Origin: Bin87 sp965232895 | GTDB lineage: Bacteria; Chloroflexota; Dehalococcoidia; Lucifugimonadales; UBA3495 | Assembly (NCBI GenBank): GCA_965232895.1 | Contig: OZ247430.1 | Span: 2,046,001-2,110,000 of the forward strand | DNA: 64,000 bases | Reading direction: 5' to 3' | Part shown: piece by piece, positions 7,774-15,896 of the stretch | Numbering within the stretch: position 1 is the first letter of the stretch | Layout: each line of letters starts with the position of its first letter | Notes under the pieces: generated by a model | What the model saw: the letters and a program-made list of their open reading frames with translations, nothing else | Databases searched by the model: none | Told to the model about the DNA's origin: nothing | Position numbers and translations under genes: made by a program

Positions 7774-8733
7774 ATGAACGACATACAGATGCCAATGGCA
7801 GGTATTAACGGCGAGGAGCCCGCAGTTGAAAATGTTCAGGAGATTGACCTGGAAGTAACCGGCCCTGAGCGCATCGCCCATGCCGAAGTTGATTACGCCG
7901 AAACCAGCCAGTTGCTCACCAAGCCCACCGGCTTTATGGACGCTTATGACTTTACGCTGAACCCTTACAGCGGCTGTTACTTCGGCTGCACCTACTGCTA
8001 TGCCGCCTTTTTCAGCCGCGACGCGCAAAAGCGCGATACGTGGGGTCAGTGGGTCATCGCCAAGAAAAACGCGATTAAACTGATGAGCCGCCGTCGCCGT
8101 TCCCTTGACGGCAAGCTCATCTACATGAGCAGCGTCACCGACCCCTACCAGCCCATCGAGAAGAACCTGAAGCTTACCCGTCGCATTCTCCAAGTTATGG
8201 TGAAACGCAAGGAAAAGCCTAAGCTGGTCGTCCAGACCCGCAGCCCCCTGGTTATAAGAGACCGGGATCTGTTCCGTCAAATTGAGCGCAACGGCGGCCG
8301 GGTTCAAGTGAATATGACCGTCACCACCGACGACGAGGACATCCGACGCGCTTTCGAGCCCCATTGCATGTCTAACCATAGCCGACTGGCAGCGATTCAT
8401 CGGGTGCAGGAGGCGGGCATTGAGACCTGCATCACCATGACTCCGCTGCTGCTGGTCAATAACAACGGTGACTTTGCTGATGAACTGATTGACACCGACG
8501 TCAGAAAATTCATTGCCCAGCCTTTCCATTTCAAGCAGGGAAAGTTTGTCGCCAATACCCGGGAAGACGCTTTGGATATGATGGCCGAGAAGCTGGGCTG
8601 CGGCAGGTATAACTTCGAAATTGAGTACCTGGATCGGTTTGAAGAGTTCTTTAGCGTTCTCGATAATCGTCTACAGGACAATGACCTACCGAGGCTCGGC
8701 AGGGGCAAGGATGGGTTCAAGCCGCCCTTTTAG
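7774..8733 (+). CDS. Radical SAM protein, SPL-like (COG1533 type)
   Basis: A 319-residue radical SAM enzyme. The [4Fe-4S] motif is SGCYFGCTYCYA with Cys at about 68, 72 and 75 (CxxxCxxC); YMSSVTDPYQPIE is the hallmark of the spore-photoproduct-lyase-like COG1533 group. The family reductively cleaves SAM; members act on DNA lesions or have unknown substrates. It starts 10 bp after the methyltransferase-coil gene, forming a two-gene unit. The C-terminal part has no conserved-Cys auxiliary cluster that I can see. Confidence 0.8.
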   Translation: MNDIQMPMAGINGEEPAVENVQEIDLEVTGPERIAHAEVDYAETSQLLTKPTGFMDAYDFTLNPYSGCYFGCTYCYAAFFSRDAQKRDTWGQWVIAKKNAIKLMSRRRRSLDGKLIYMSSVTDPYQPIEKNLKLTRRILQVMVKRKEKPKLVVQTRSPLVIRDRDLFRQIERNGGRVQVNMTVTTDDEDIRRAFEPHCMSNHSRLAAIHRVQEAGIETCITMTPLLLVNNNGDFADELIDTDVRKFIAQPFHFKQGKFVANTREDALDMMAEKLGCGRYNFEIEYLDRFEEFFSVLDNRLQDNDLPRLGRGKDGFKPPF

Positions 8734-8756
8734 GCTCTGATCTGCCGGCTTTATGC

Positions 8757-8797
8757 CGACAACCCTTCCCCGATGGTCTTTCAGCGCCGGGTTGTCG
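8757..8797. terminator. Inverted repeat after the radical SAM gene
   Basis: CGACAACCC (8757-8765) pairs with GGGTTGTCG (8789-8797) around a 23-base loop, 24 bases after the stop. No T-run follows. It may be a weak terminator or mRNA 3' structure. Confidence 0.3.
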
Positions 8798-8895
8798 ATT
8801 GACCTGTGCCCATAATCCACGGCAGCGCGATGTGATAACCTTGCCTTCAGGCCGAGGCCCATTGCCGAAAAACTGATTTTGAGGGATGCCTGGTT

Positions 8896-10062
8896 ATGAC
8901 TATTGCCACCCGAATGAGCCGCCTGGGAACCGAATCCGCCTTCGAGGTGCTGGCCAGGGCGCGGGCACTGGAAGCCCAGGGACGCGAGATCGTTCACCTG
9001 GAGATCGGCGAGCCCGACTTCGAGACGCCGGAGCACATCGTGCAGGCGGGCATCAAGGCGCTGCAGGACGGCTACACCCACTACGGTCCCACGCCGGGGC
9101 TGCCGGAGCTGCGCCAAGCTGTGGCCCGCAACAGCCGGGAGGTGCGCGGCATCGACACCGACTGGGAGCAGGTGGTGGTCACGCCGGGCGCCAAGCCGAT
9201 CATGTTCTACGTCCTGCTCGCCCTCGCCGAGGCCGGCGCGGAGGTGATTTACCCCAACCCCGGGTTCCCCATCTACGAGTCCATGATCGAGTTCAGCGGG
9301 GCCACGGCGGTGCCGATGCAACTGCTGGAAGACAAAGCGTACCATCCCGACCTGAGCCGCCTGCCCGACATGGTCAACGAGCGCACGCGGCTGCTCATAA
9401 TCAACTCGCCGGAGAACCCGTGTGGTTCAGCGTTCACGCTGGAGGAGCTGGAGACCATCGCCGACGTGGTGCGCAGCCACCCCGACATGTACGTGATGTC
9501 CGACGAGATCTACAAGGACATCCTGTACTCCGGTGAGCACCACAGCATCGCGGCGTTGCCCGGCATGGCCGACCGCACGATCATCCTGGACGGATTCTCC
9601 AAGAGCTACGCCATGACCGGCTGGCGGCTGGGCTACGGAATCATGCCCGAAGAGCTGGTGCCACACGTGTCGCGTCTGGCCACCAACAGCGTGTCCTGCG
9701 CCGCGTCGTTCAGCCAGATGGCCGGCGTGGCCGCGCTGGACGGGCCGCAGGACGCCGTGCAGGCGATGGCCGCCGAGTTCGCGCGCCGCCGCCGCCTGAT
9801 CGCCGACGGGTTGCAGTCCATCCCCGGCATCAACTGCCCCGAACCGGAAGGCGCGTTCTACGCATTCCCCAGCATCAAGGACACGGGGCTGACCAGCGCG
9901 GAGTTCGAGGAGCGGGCCATGCAGGAGGCCAGCGTCGCGCTGCTGTCCGGCGCGGCCTTTGGCGAGTTCGGCGAGGGCTACGTGCGCCTGTCCTACGCCA
10001 ACAGCCAGGAGAACATCAGCAGGGCGCTGGAGAGCCTGGACGCCATGGTCCGGGCGCTGTAG
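8896..10062 (+). CDS. PLP-dependent class I/II aminotransferase
   Basis: A 388-residue aspartate-aminotransferase-fold enzyme. Visible are the N-terminal EIGEPDFETP, the substrate/PLP loop SPENPCGSAF, VMSDEIYKDI (Asp and Tyr contacting PLP) and SKSYAMTGWRLGYG, whose first Lys forms the Schiff base. A C-terminal Arg in GYVRLSYANS would bind the substrate carboxylate. Length and motifs match subgroup I-gamma aminotransferases, which interconvert amino and oxo acids; specificity is not readable. The Uma2 array follows 28 bp downstream on the same strand, perhaps sharing transcript. Confidence 0.85.
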   Translation: MTIATRMSRLGTESAFEVLARARALEAQGREIVHLEIGEPDFETPEHIVQAGIKALQDGYTHYGPTPGLPELRQAVARNSREVRGIDTDWEQVVVTPGAKPIMFYVLLALAEAGAEVIYPNPGFPIYESMIEFSGATAVPMQLLEDKAYHPDLSRLPDMVNERTRLLIINSPENPCGSAFTLEELETIADVVRSHPDMYVMSDEIYKDILYSGEHHSIAALPGMADRTIILDGFSKSYAMTGWRLGYGIMPEELVPHVSRLATNSVSCAASFSQMAGVAALDGPQDAVQAMAAEFARRRRLIADGLQSIPGINCPEPEGAFYAFPSIKDTGLTSAEFEERAMQEASVALLSGAAFGEFGEGYVRLSYANSQENISRALESLDAMVRAL

Positions 10063-10090
10063 CAACGTCACCGGCAGACGAGGTACTACC

Positions 10091-10693
10091 ATGACTACTA
10101 CACAGACCAAGCCACCGCCGCATTCCGCCGACGTGTCTCAACTCCCTTTGCGCCGTTTCACCGTGGACGAATACTTCGCCATGGCTGAAGCGGGAATCCT
10201 GAAGAGAAAAGAGCGGGTTGAGTTGATTGACGGGGTGATAGTCGAAATGGCGCCGATCGGAAACAACCATATGGGGACAACGGATCTGTACACTATGTGT
10301 CTGGTCCGGGGGGTGGGCGATCGGGCCATTGTGCGGGTTCAAGGCTCGATACTGTTGGCCGAGCGCAGTATGCCCGAACCGGATTTGGTACTGCTGCGAG
10401 CGCGTCAGGATTTCTACCGTTATCAGGCCGCGGTACCCGATGACGTCCTGCTGCTGATCGAAGTGGCCGAGAGTTCGGTGAACTACGACCGCTACCAGAA
10501 ATTGCCGAGATATGCCCAGGCTGGAATTCCCGAGGTCTGGATCACCGTCCTGCCGGAACGCATTATAGAGGCCCACTCCGAGCCTGTTGACGGGGTGTAC
10601 ACCCGCAATCTCATCTATGTCCCCGGCGACACCATCTCCCCCGGCGCCTTGCCCGACATAGAGCTTGCCGTCAGCGATATTCTGCCCGAATAG
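10091..10693 (+). CDS. Uma2 family endonuclease, array gene 1
   Basis: About 200 residues from the ATG at 10091; an open frame reaches back to 9959 inside the aminotransferase, but homology with the next five genes sets this start. Nuclease-fold motifs: MPEPDLVLLR, LLIEVAESS, and YQKLPRYAQAGIPEVWI. It is the most divergent member: its N-terminal third differs from genes 2-6 (LPLRRFTVDEYFAMAEAGIL), while its end (ALPDIELAVSDILPE) is shared with gene 2 and its KLPRYAQAGIPEVWITVLPE block with gene 3. Gap to gene 2 is 15 bp. Confidence 0.85.
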   Translation: MTTTQTKPPPHSADVSQLPLRRFTVDEYFAMAEAGILKRKERVELIDGVIVEMAPIGNNHMGTTDLYTMCLVRGVGDRAIVRVQGSILLAERSMPEPDLVLLRARQDFYRYQAAVPDDVLLLIEVAESSVNYDRYQKLPRYAQAGIPEVWITVLPERIIEAHSEPVDGVYTRNLIYVPGDTISPGALPDIELAVSDILPE

Positions 10694-10708
10694 CCGGAGC
10701 CAGCAGCC

Positions 10709-11308
10709 ATGACGACGCAGACCAAACCGCCGCCGCCATCGTCAAGCGCGCCGCATCTACCCGTGCGCCGGTTCACGGTGGCCGAGTATTACGCCATGGC
10801 CGAGGCGGGCATCCTGACCGAGGATGATCGGGTGGAACTGATTGATGGAGTAATAATCGAAATGCCTCCCCTTGGCAGTCTTCACATCGGCAGCGTCAAC
10901 GGATTCACCAGAGAATTATCCGCAACCGTGGGGAGGCGGGCCGTAGTCCAGGTGCAAAGTTCGGTGCGACTGGACGATGGAACGGAGCCGCTGCCTGACC
11001 TGGCGTTGCTGCGGGAGCGGGCCGATTTGTACAGTTCCAGCGTGGCCGGTCCCGAGGACGTGCTGCTGTTGATTGAGGTAGCCGACAGTTCGGTGGACTA
11101 CGACCGCAACGAAAAGCTGCCGAGATACGCCCGATCCGGCATCCCCGAAGTCTGGCTTGCCATCCTGCCCGAACGGGTTATCGAAGTCCATACTGAACCC
11201 GCCGGCGGAAGATACACTCAGCTGCGCACCTTCCGCCCCGGCGACACCGTCTCCCCCAGCGCCTTACCCGACATAGAGCTTGCCGTCAGCGATATTCTGC
11301 CCGAATAG
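10709..11308 (+). CDS. Uma2 family endonuclease, array gene 2
   Basis: 199 residues. Its Pro-rich leader (MTTQTKPPPPSSSAPHLP) is nearly identical in genes 2-6. Catalytic pattern: PLPDLALLR, LLIEVADSS, NEKLPRYARSGIPEVW. The central block (about residues 55-110, with LGSLHIGSVNGFTRELSATV) differs from other members, except that REL-SxxVGRRA is echoed in gene 6. The end matches gene 1. The gene starts exactly 615 bp before gene 3. Confidence 0.87.
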   Translation: MTTQTKPPPPSSSAPHLPVRRFTVAEYYAMAEAGILTEDDRVELIDGVIIEMPPLGSLHIGSVNGFTRELSATVGRRAVVQVQSSVRLDDGTEPLPDLALLRERADLYSSSVAGPEDVLLLIEVADSSVDYDRNEKLPRYARSGIPEVWLAILPERVIEVHTEPAGGRYTQLRTFRPGDTVSPSALPDIELAVSDILPE

Positions 11309-11323
11309 CCGGAGCCAGGAGCC

Positions 11324-11923
11324 ATGACGACGCAGACCAAGCCGCCGCCGCCATCGTCAAGCGCGCCGCATCTCCCCGCGCGCCGGTTCACGGTGGCGGA
11401 GTACTACGCCATGGCCGAGGCGGGCATCCTGACCGAAGACGACCGGGTGGAACTCATTGATGGAGTGATAGTAGAAATGGCCCCAGTCGGCAGCCGGCAT
11501 GTTGGTTGTGTCAATCTCTATACGAGGTGGTTGCTCCGGTTGGTCGAGGATCGGGCGATCCTGCAGGTGCAGGGCGCTATTCACTTGGACGACGACACCG
11601 AGCCGCAACCGGATCTGGCGCTGTTGCGTGATCGTCCGGATTTTTATTCCTCCAGCCATGCGGAGCCTTCCGACGTGCTTCTCTTGATCGAAGTTGCGGA
11701 CAGTTCCGTCGGCTATGACCGCAACGAGAAGCTGCCGAGATATGCCCAGGCTGGAATACCCGAGGTCTGGATAACCGTCCTGCCGGAACGCATCATCGAG
11801 GCCCATACGGAACCCATGAATGGCCAGTACACCCACCGGCGCATCTACGTGCCCGGCGACGCGATCACTCCCGGCTGCTTTCCCGACATCGCGCTGCCGG
11901 TGAGCGAGCTCCTGCCCAGCTAG
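11324..11923 (+). CDS. Uma2 family endonuclease, array gene 3
   Basis: 199 residues. The leader and residues up to about 52 are nearly those of gene 2; the central block (VGSRHVGCVNLYTRWLLRL) is its own, partly shared with gene 6 (VGSRHLGCVN). The KLPRYAQAGIPEVWITVLPE block is that of gene 1, and the tail (CFPDIALPVSELLP) is that of genes 4 and 5. This patchwork is what recombination or gene conversion among the copies would give. Catalytic Asp, Glu and Lys positions are kept. Confidence 0.87.
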   Translation: MTTQTKPPPPSSSAPHLPARRFTVAEYYAMAEAGILTEDDRVELIDGVIVEMAPVGSRHVGCVNLYTRWLLRLVEDRAILQVQGAIHLDDDTEPQPDLALLRDRPDFYSSSHAEPSDVLLLIEVADSSVGYDRNEKLPRYAQAGIPEVWITVLPERIIEAHTEPMNGQYTHRRIYVPGDAITPGCFPDIALPVSELLPS

Positions 11924-11938
11924 ACAGAGGACGGGGCC

Positions 11939-12538
11939 ATGACGACGCAGACCAAACCGCCGCCGCCATCATCAAGCGCGCCGCATCTCCCCGCGCGCCG
12001 TTTTACGGTGGCGGAATACTACGCCATGGCCGAGGCGGGCATCCTGACCGAAGACGACCGGGTGGAACTGATTGATGGAGTAATCGTCGCCATGGCCCCG
12101 ATGGGAAGAAACCATCGCTCTACCACCAACCGATATACCAGGCTGTTCGGTGAGAGCGTCAGGAGAAGGGCCATAGTACAAATCCAAAGCTCCATAGTTC
12201 TGGACGACCGCACAATGCCGGAACCCGACCTCGCGCTGCTCCGCGAGCAGGCCGATTTTTACCAATCCAACGATGCCGGCCCCGAGGATGTCCTCCTGCT
12301 GATCGAAGTGTCGGACAGTTCGGTTGACTACGACCGCAATGAGAAGCTGCCGAGATACGCCCGGGCCGGCATCCCCGAAGTCTGGCTTACCATCCTGCCC
12401 GAGCGAGTTATCGAAGTCCACACTGAACCCGCCGGCGGTAGATACACTCGGCTGCGCACCTTCCGCCCCGGCGATACCGTCTCCCCTGCCTGCTTTCCCG
12501 ACATCGCGCTGCCGGTGAGCGAGATCCTGCCCGATTAG
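11939..12538 (+). CDS. Uma2 family endonuclease, array gene 4
   Basis: 199 residues. N-terminal 50 residues nearly identical to gene 3, unique centre (MGRNHRSTTNRYTRLFGESV, then IVLDDRTMPEPDLALLR, closer to gene 1 there), and a last third almost base-for-base identical to gene 5 from about 12296 onward. Nuclease motif residues are intact (PEPDLALL, LIEVSDSS, NEKLPRYARAG). Gap to gene 5 is again 15 bp with GGACGGGGCC before the ATG. Confidence 0.87.
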   Translation: MTTQTKPPPPSSSAPHLPARRFTVAEYYAMAEAGILTEDDRVELIDGVIVAMAPMGRNHRSTTNRYTRLFGESVRRRAIVQIQSSIVLDDRTMPEPDLALLREQADFYQSNDAGPEDVLLLIEVSDSSVDYDRNEKLPRYARAGIPEVWLTILPERVIEVHTEPAGGRYTRLRTFRPGDTVSPACFPDIALPVSEILPD

Positions 12539-12553
12539 AGAGAGGACGGGGCC

Positions 12554-13153
12554 ATGACGACGCAGACCAAACCGCCGCCGCCATCGTCAAGCGCGTTGAA
12601 CCTCCCCGTGCGCCGGTTCACGCCGGCAGAATTCCTGGCGTTGGCGGAAGTGGGGATCCTCGCTTCAAGCGACCGGGTAGAACTTCTGGATGGAGTGATA
12701 ATTGAGATGGCCCCGATTGGCGACCCTCATGCGGGTACGGTTGACATATACACCGAGATATTGCCATCGGGGGTTGATCAGGGGACACTGCTGCGGGTGC
12801 AGGGACCGCTGGCATTGGATGAACATTCCAGGCTTTATCCCGACCTGATGCTGCTGCGCCGGCGGGCGGACTATTATCGATCGCGACCGCCCGTTCCCGA
12901 GGACGTGCTCCTGCTGATCGAAGTGTCGGACAGTTCGGTTGACTACGACCGCAACGAGAAGCTGCCGAGATACGCCCGGGCCGGCATCCCCGAAGTCTGG
13001 CTTACCATCCTGCCCGAACGGGTTATCGAAGTCCACACTGAACCCGCCGGCGGTAGATACACTCAGCTGCGCACCTTCCGCCCCGGCGATACCGTCTCCC
13101 CCGCCTGCTTTCCCGACATCGCGCTGCCGGTGAGCGAGATCCTGCCCGGCTAG
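12554..13153 (+). CDS. Uma2 family endonuclease, array gene 5
   Basis: 199 residues. The leader matches the others but residues about 24-110 are the most divergent (TPAEFLALAEVGILASSDRV, then IGDPHAGTVDIYTEILPSGV), while the last third is nearly identical to gene 4. The mix of an old centre and a recently homogenised 3' end points to gene conversion. Motif residues: RLYPDLMLLR, LIEVSDSS, NEKLPRYARAG. Confidence 0.87.
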   Translation: MTTQTKPPPPSSSALNLPVRRFTPAEFLALAEVGILASSDRVELLDGVIIEMAPIGDPHAGTVDIYTEILPSGVDQGTLLRVQGPLALDEHSRLYPDLMLLRRRADYYRSRPPVPEDVLLLIEVSDSSVDYDRNEKLPRYARAGIPEVWLTILPERVIEVHTEPAGGRYTQLRTFRPGDTVSPACFPDIALPVSEILPG

Positions 13154-13168
13154 AGCGAGGACGAGGCC

Positions 13169-13774
13169 ATGACGACGCAGACCAAGCCGCCGCCATCGTC
13201 AAGCGCGTTGAACCTCCCCGTGCGCCGGTTCTCGGTGGCGGAGTATTACGCCATGGCCGAGGCGGGCATCCTGACCGAGGATGACCGGGTGGAACTCATT
13301 GATGGAGTGGTAACCGACATGGCGCCTGTCGGCAGTCGGCATCTCGGCTGCGTTAATTGTTACAACCGGGAACTATCCGAGGCGGTCGGGAGAAGGGCAA
13401 TCGTACAGGTGCAAAGCCCGGTGCGATTGGATGACAATACCGAGCCACAACCCGACGTTGCCCTGCTGAGAGAACAGGCTGATGGGTACGCGTCCGGACA
13501 TCCCGGCCCGGGGGACGTGCTGCTGCTGATCGAAGTGGCCGACAGTTCGCTGGGCTATGACCGCAACGAGAAGCTTCCCCGCTACGCCCGGGCGGGCATA
13601 CCCGAAGTGTGGCTCACGGCGCTCCCCGAGGGCGTGGTGGAAGCGCACACCGAGCCGACCGAGGACGGCTATCGCGTGACGCGACGGTTCCGAGCGGGCG
13701 ACGTGCTGCGACCGGGTTGCTTCGAGGACATTGAGATACCGGTTGCAGCGGTACTTCCCGGCCGGTTGCAGTAG
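13169..13774 (+). CDS. Uma2 family endonuclease, array gene 6
   Basis: 201 residues, last of the array. The leader is one Pro shorter. The centre (VGSRHLGCVNCYNRELSEAV) mixes elements of genes 3 and 2; the final third has diverged most (VVEAHTEPTEDGYRVTRRF, ending AAVLPGRLQ), as expected for a terminal copy with less exchange. Motif residues are kept (PQPDVALLR, LIEVADSS, NEKLPRYARAG). Confidence 0.87.
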   Translation: MTTQTKPPPSSSALNLPVRRFSVAEYYAMAEAGILTEDDRVELIDGVVTDMAPVGSRHLGCVNCYNRELSEAVGRRAIVQVQSPVRLDDNTEPQPDVALLREQADGYASGHPGPGDVLLLIEVADSSLGYDRNEKLPRYARAGIPEVWLTALPEGVVEAHTEPTEDGYRVTRRFRAGDVLRPGCFEDIEIPVAAVLPGRLQ

Positions 13775-13813
13775 CGGAGCGCAATCTCCGGCAACTGCCC
13801 TGGTACACAGCCG

Positions 13814-14848
13814 CTAGACGAAGTGCGGCATCACCTTCTCGCCCAACATCCGCATGGATTTTTGCACCTTGTGGGTGTCCATTTCGCCGACGTTCATCTT
13901 GAACATCAGGTTGCGGACGCCGATGTCCCGCATGGCGGCGACCTGCTCGGCCACCTGGGACGGCGTGCCCATGATGAACGAGTGCTCCAGACTCTCACTG
14001 GCGGGGATGGGACGGTTGGGGTCGGGAGGAGGGAACCCGCCGGGGTTGTAGAGTTCGCGGGCCTGGCGGAAGTGGGTGCGCTCGCGTTCGAATCCGGCGG
14101 CGGCGATCTCGTGGGCCTCGTCGTAGCTGTCGGCAACGAACAGGTCGCGGGAGGCCCAGCACTGGTCCAACGTGGCCTCGGTCTGCTCTTCAGTGAATCC
14201 TGAATCCAGCATGGTGGCGCGGTAACGCTCCAGCCGTGACTGCAGGTTAGCGAGGGTCTGGATGCCGATCATCACTGGGCGGCCTATCTCGGCCATCCGG
14301 ACCGTGGAAGCCTCGCTGATGCAGGCGCGGATCAGCGGCGGATGGGGCTGCTGATATGGGCGCGGCCGCAGCAGCGGAAACTCCACGTCCCAGTGGGCGC
14401 CTTCGTGCTGCAGCGGTTCACCGGTCCACGCCTTGATCAGCAGATCTTCGGCTTCGTCCAGACGCGCCAGGCCGTCTTCCATGGTGATGCCGAACCCGAT
14501 GTACTCGTAGTGGTTGTAGGCGGACCCCCGGCCGGTGCCGACGATGAGGCGCCCGTGGCTGAGGTTGTCCAGCAGGGAAGTCTGCACCGCGAGGCGGACG
14601 GGATGATGGAAGGCCAGTTCGACAACGGCGAAACCAATCTTGAGATCCATGGTCCGGGAGGCCACGGCGGCGCCGAGCACCAGGGGGTCGGCGTGGGCGG
14701 CCGCTCCGTCAAAATGGTGCTCGGTCAGCCAGACCGAGTGCATCCCGATCTGTTCGGCCAGCACGATCTCCTCAAGGGTGCTGTCGATGACGGCCGAGTC
14801 GTTCTCGGGCTGGTGGCTGACGGGAAATACGAAGGAGCCGAAGCGCAT
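13814..14848 (-). CDS. LLM class flavin-dependent oxidoreductase
   Basis: 344-residue luciferase-like monooxygenase. The barrel starts MRFGSFVFPVSHQPEND; SVWLTEHHFDGAAAHADP, KIGFAVVELAFHHPVRLAVQ and GRLIVGTGRGSAYNHYEY are standard family motifs for flavin (FMN or F420) binding. These enzymes oxidise organic substrates with reduced flavin in the cytosol; substrate unknown. It converges on the Uma2 array with a 39-bp gap. GAGAGG lies 6 bases before the ATG. One of three LLM genes in the window. Confidence 0.85.
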   Translation of the reverse strand: MRFGSFVFPVSHQPENDSAVIDSTLEEIVLAEQIGMHSVWLTEHHFDGAAAHADPLVLGAAVASRTMDLKIGFAVVELAFHHPVRLAVQTSLLDNLSHGRLIVGTGRGSAYNHYEYIGFGITMEDGLARLDEAEDLLIKAWTGEPLQHEGAHWDVEFPLLRPRPYQQPHPPLIRACISEASTVRMAEIGRPVMIGIQTLANLQSRLERYRATMLDSGFTEEQTEATLDQCWASRDLFVADSYDEAHEIAAAGFERERTHFRQARELYNPGGFPPPDPNRPIPASESLEHSFIMGTPSQVAEQVAAMRDIGVRNLMFKMNVGEMDTHKVQKSMRMLGEKVMPHFV

Positions 14849-15896
14849 ATCTGCCTCTCGTGGAGTATCTGAATGGTGGTGAACAGATTATAGACCAAAA
14901 TTCCGGCTCCGCGCTTGGCCGCAACCGGCCGGGGGTACGGGCCGCCACGATCGCTGCTGGACTGCTTTGCCGTCGGTAGGAAGCCCGGTGCTCATGCGTA
15001 CCCAGTTTGACGACTGCGGGAGCCAATTTACATCGATATGCAGGATAGACCGGATGATGGCGTGCGGGTGGGGCGTTCAATTTTCAGCATCGTCAAGAGC
15101 GCGGGAACGTTCACAATAATCAATCAAATCCTGTGCATCCGGTGTATCGATGTAAAAGACAAAATGGGTACGCGTGACCCAGGGCCTTTTCAAAGTTAAT
15201 CCGTCATTCCTGCACAAGCAGGAATCCATAACATTCCGAACACAACCGCCTCCCGGATTCCCGTTTCCGCGGGAATGACGGTTCGGGGTGAAAGGCCGCC
15301 ATTCGGGACTTTGAAAAGGCCCTGGCGTGACCGCCCGCCTCTTGACCAATACCGTACACCTGTTCTATCATGGTCTCGTCAGGTAATTCCGGCGCCGCTT
15401 CGCGAGCCCCGCCGGTTCCGCCGCCAGGCCAGCGGCTTCGCCTAGCCTACATCCGAATAGATGGGCGATACGGTTTCGGGTCGGCAACGGCCCCAGTCGG
15501 TTCTTCGCATCATGGTCGCCAGCGGCCGCTACCCGATCTTCTCCCCGGGGCGGCCCCGTGTCGACCCGGCGGGTGTCACCTCCGCCCCGTGCCGTAGGGC
15601 ATCGGCTCACCAGCCGGCTCCCCGCGGGTCACGGAAGCTTGGGACACAAAAACTATGCGCAAATACAGTGTTGGCCGTGCTCCGACACCGACCCGAAACC
15701 GTAAAGCTTGACCGTCAAATCCAACCACCATCACCAAACCCGAACCGCCAACCAGAGGAGCAAGCCCCCGCCACACCCCAGCCACCCGAAAACCCGGCCT
15801 CGAGCGCCCACGGGAACCATCATGCCCCGGCGCCGGCGTTGCACCCCGCTGACCGGCGCTCCGTTTCGGTCGGCTCCAGGGGGGCGATGACTCCTG
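14849..15896. other. Gene-poor 1-kb stretch with one MITE
   Basis: No convincing gene. Open frames here are compositionally odd and overlap repeats. The only clear structure is the element at 15180-15324. A short minus-strand frame either side of it (ending DTPDAQDLIDYCERSRALDD, stop near 15077) would be joined if the element and one target duplication were removed, but the host frame is only about 35 codons and unrecognised. From about 15700 to 15890 the sequence is C/A-rich and low in complexity. Confidence 0.6.
15180..15324. mobile_element. 145-bp MITE with 17-bp perfect inverted repeats and 8-bp target duplication
   Basis: Left end CAGGGCCTTTTCAAAGT (15180-15196) is the exact complement of right end ACTTTGAAAAGGCCCTG (15308-15324). 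The flanks repeat GCGTGACC at 15172-15179 and 15325-15332, an 8-bp target-site duplication. Inside lie two convergent 20-bp palindromes, ATTCCTGCACAAGCAGGAAT (15206-15225) and ATTCCCGTTTCCGCGGGAAT (15257-15276). No transposase, so mobilised in trans. Confidence 0.85.

Larger units (their letters stand above)
10091..13774 (+). repeat. Six-gene Uma2 tandem array; genes 2-6 on an exact 615-bp period
   Basis: Start codons at 10709, 11324, 11939, 12554 and 13169 are each 615 bp apart; the first interval (10091 to 10709) is 618. All five intergenic gaps are 15 bp and end in a purine-rich ribosome site before ATGACGACGCAGACCAA. Flanks and 3' thirds are similar or near identical while the central 160 bp of each unit differ. 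No transposase or direct repeats bound the array. Confidence 0.95.

Noticed and set aside
7195..8529. Long minus-strand frame (444 codons) opposite the coil and radical SAM genes
   Set aside because: It mirrors the codon pattern of the real genes; the plus frames have clear motifs (CxxxCxxC) and ribosome spacing.
10091..13774. Uma2 array as a composite transposon or integron
   Set aside because: No transposase, integrase, attC-like sites or flanking inverted repeats were seen.
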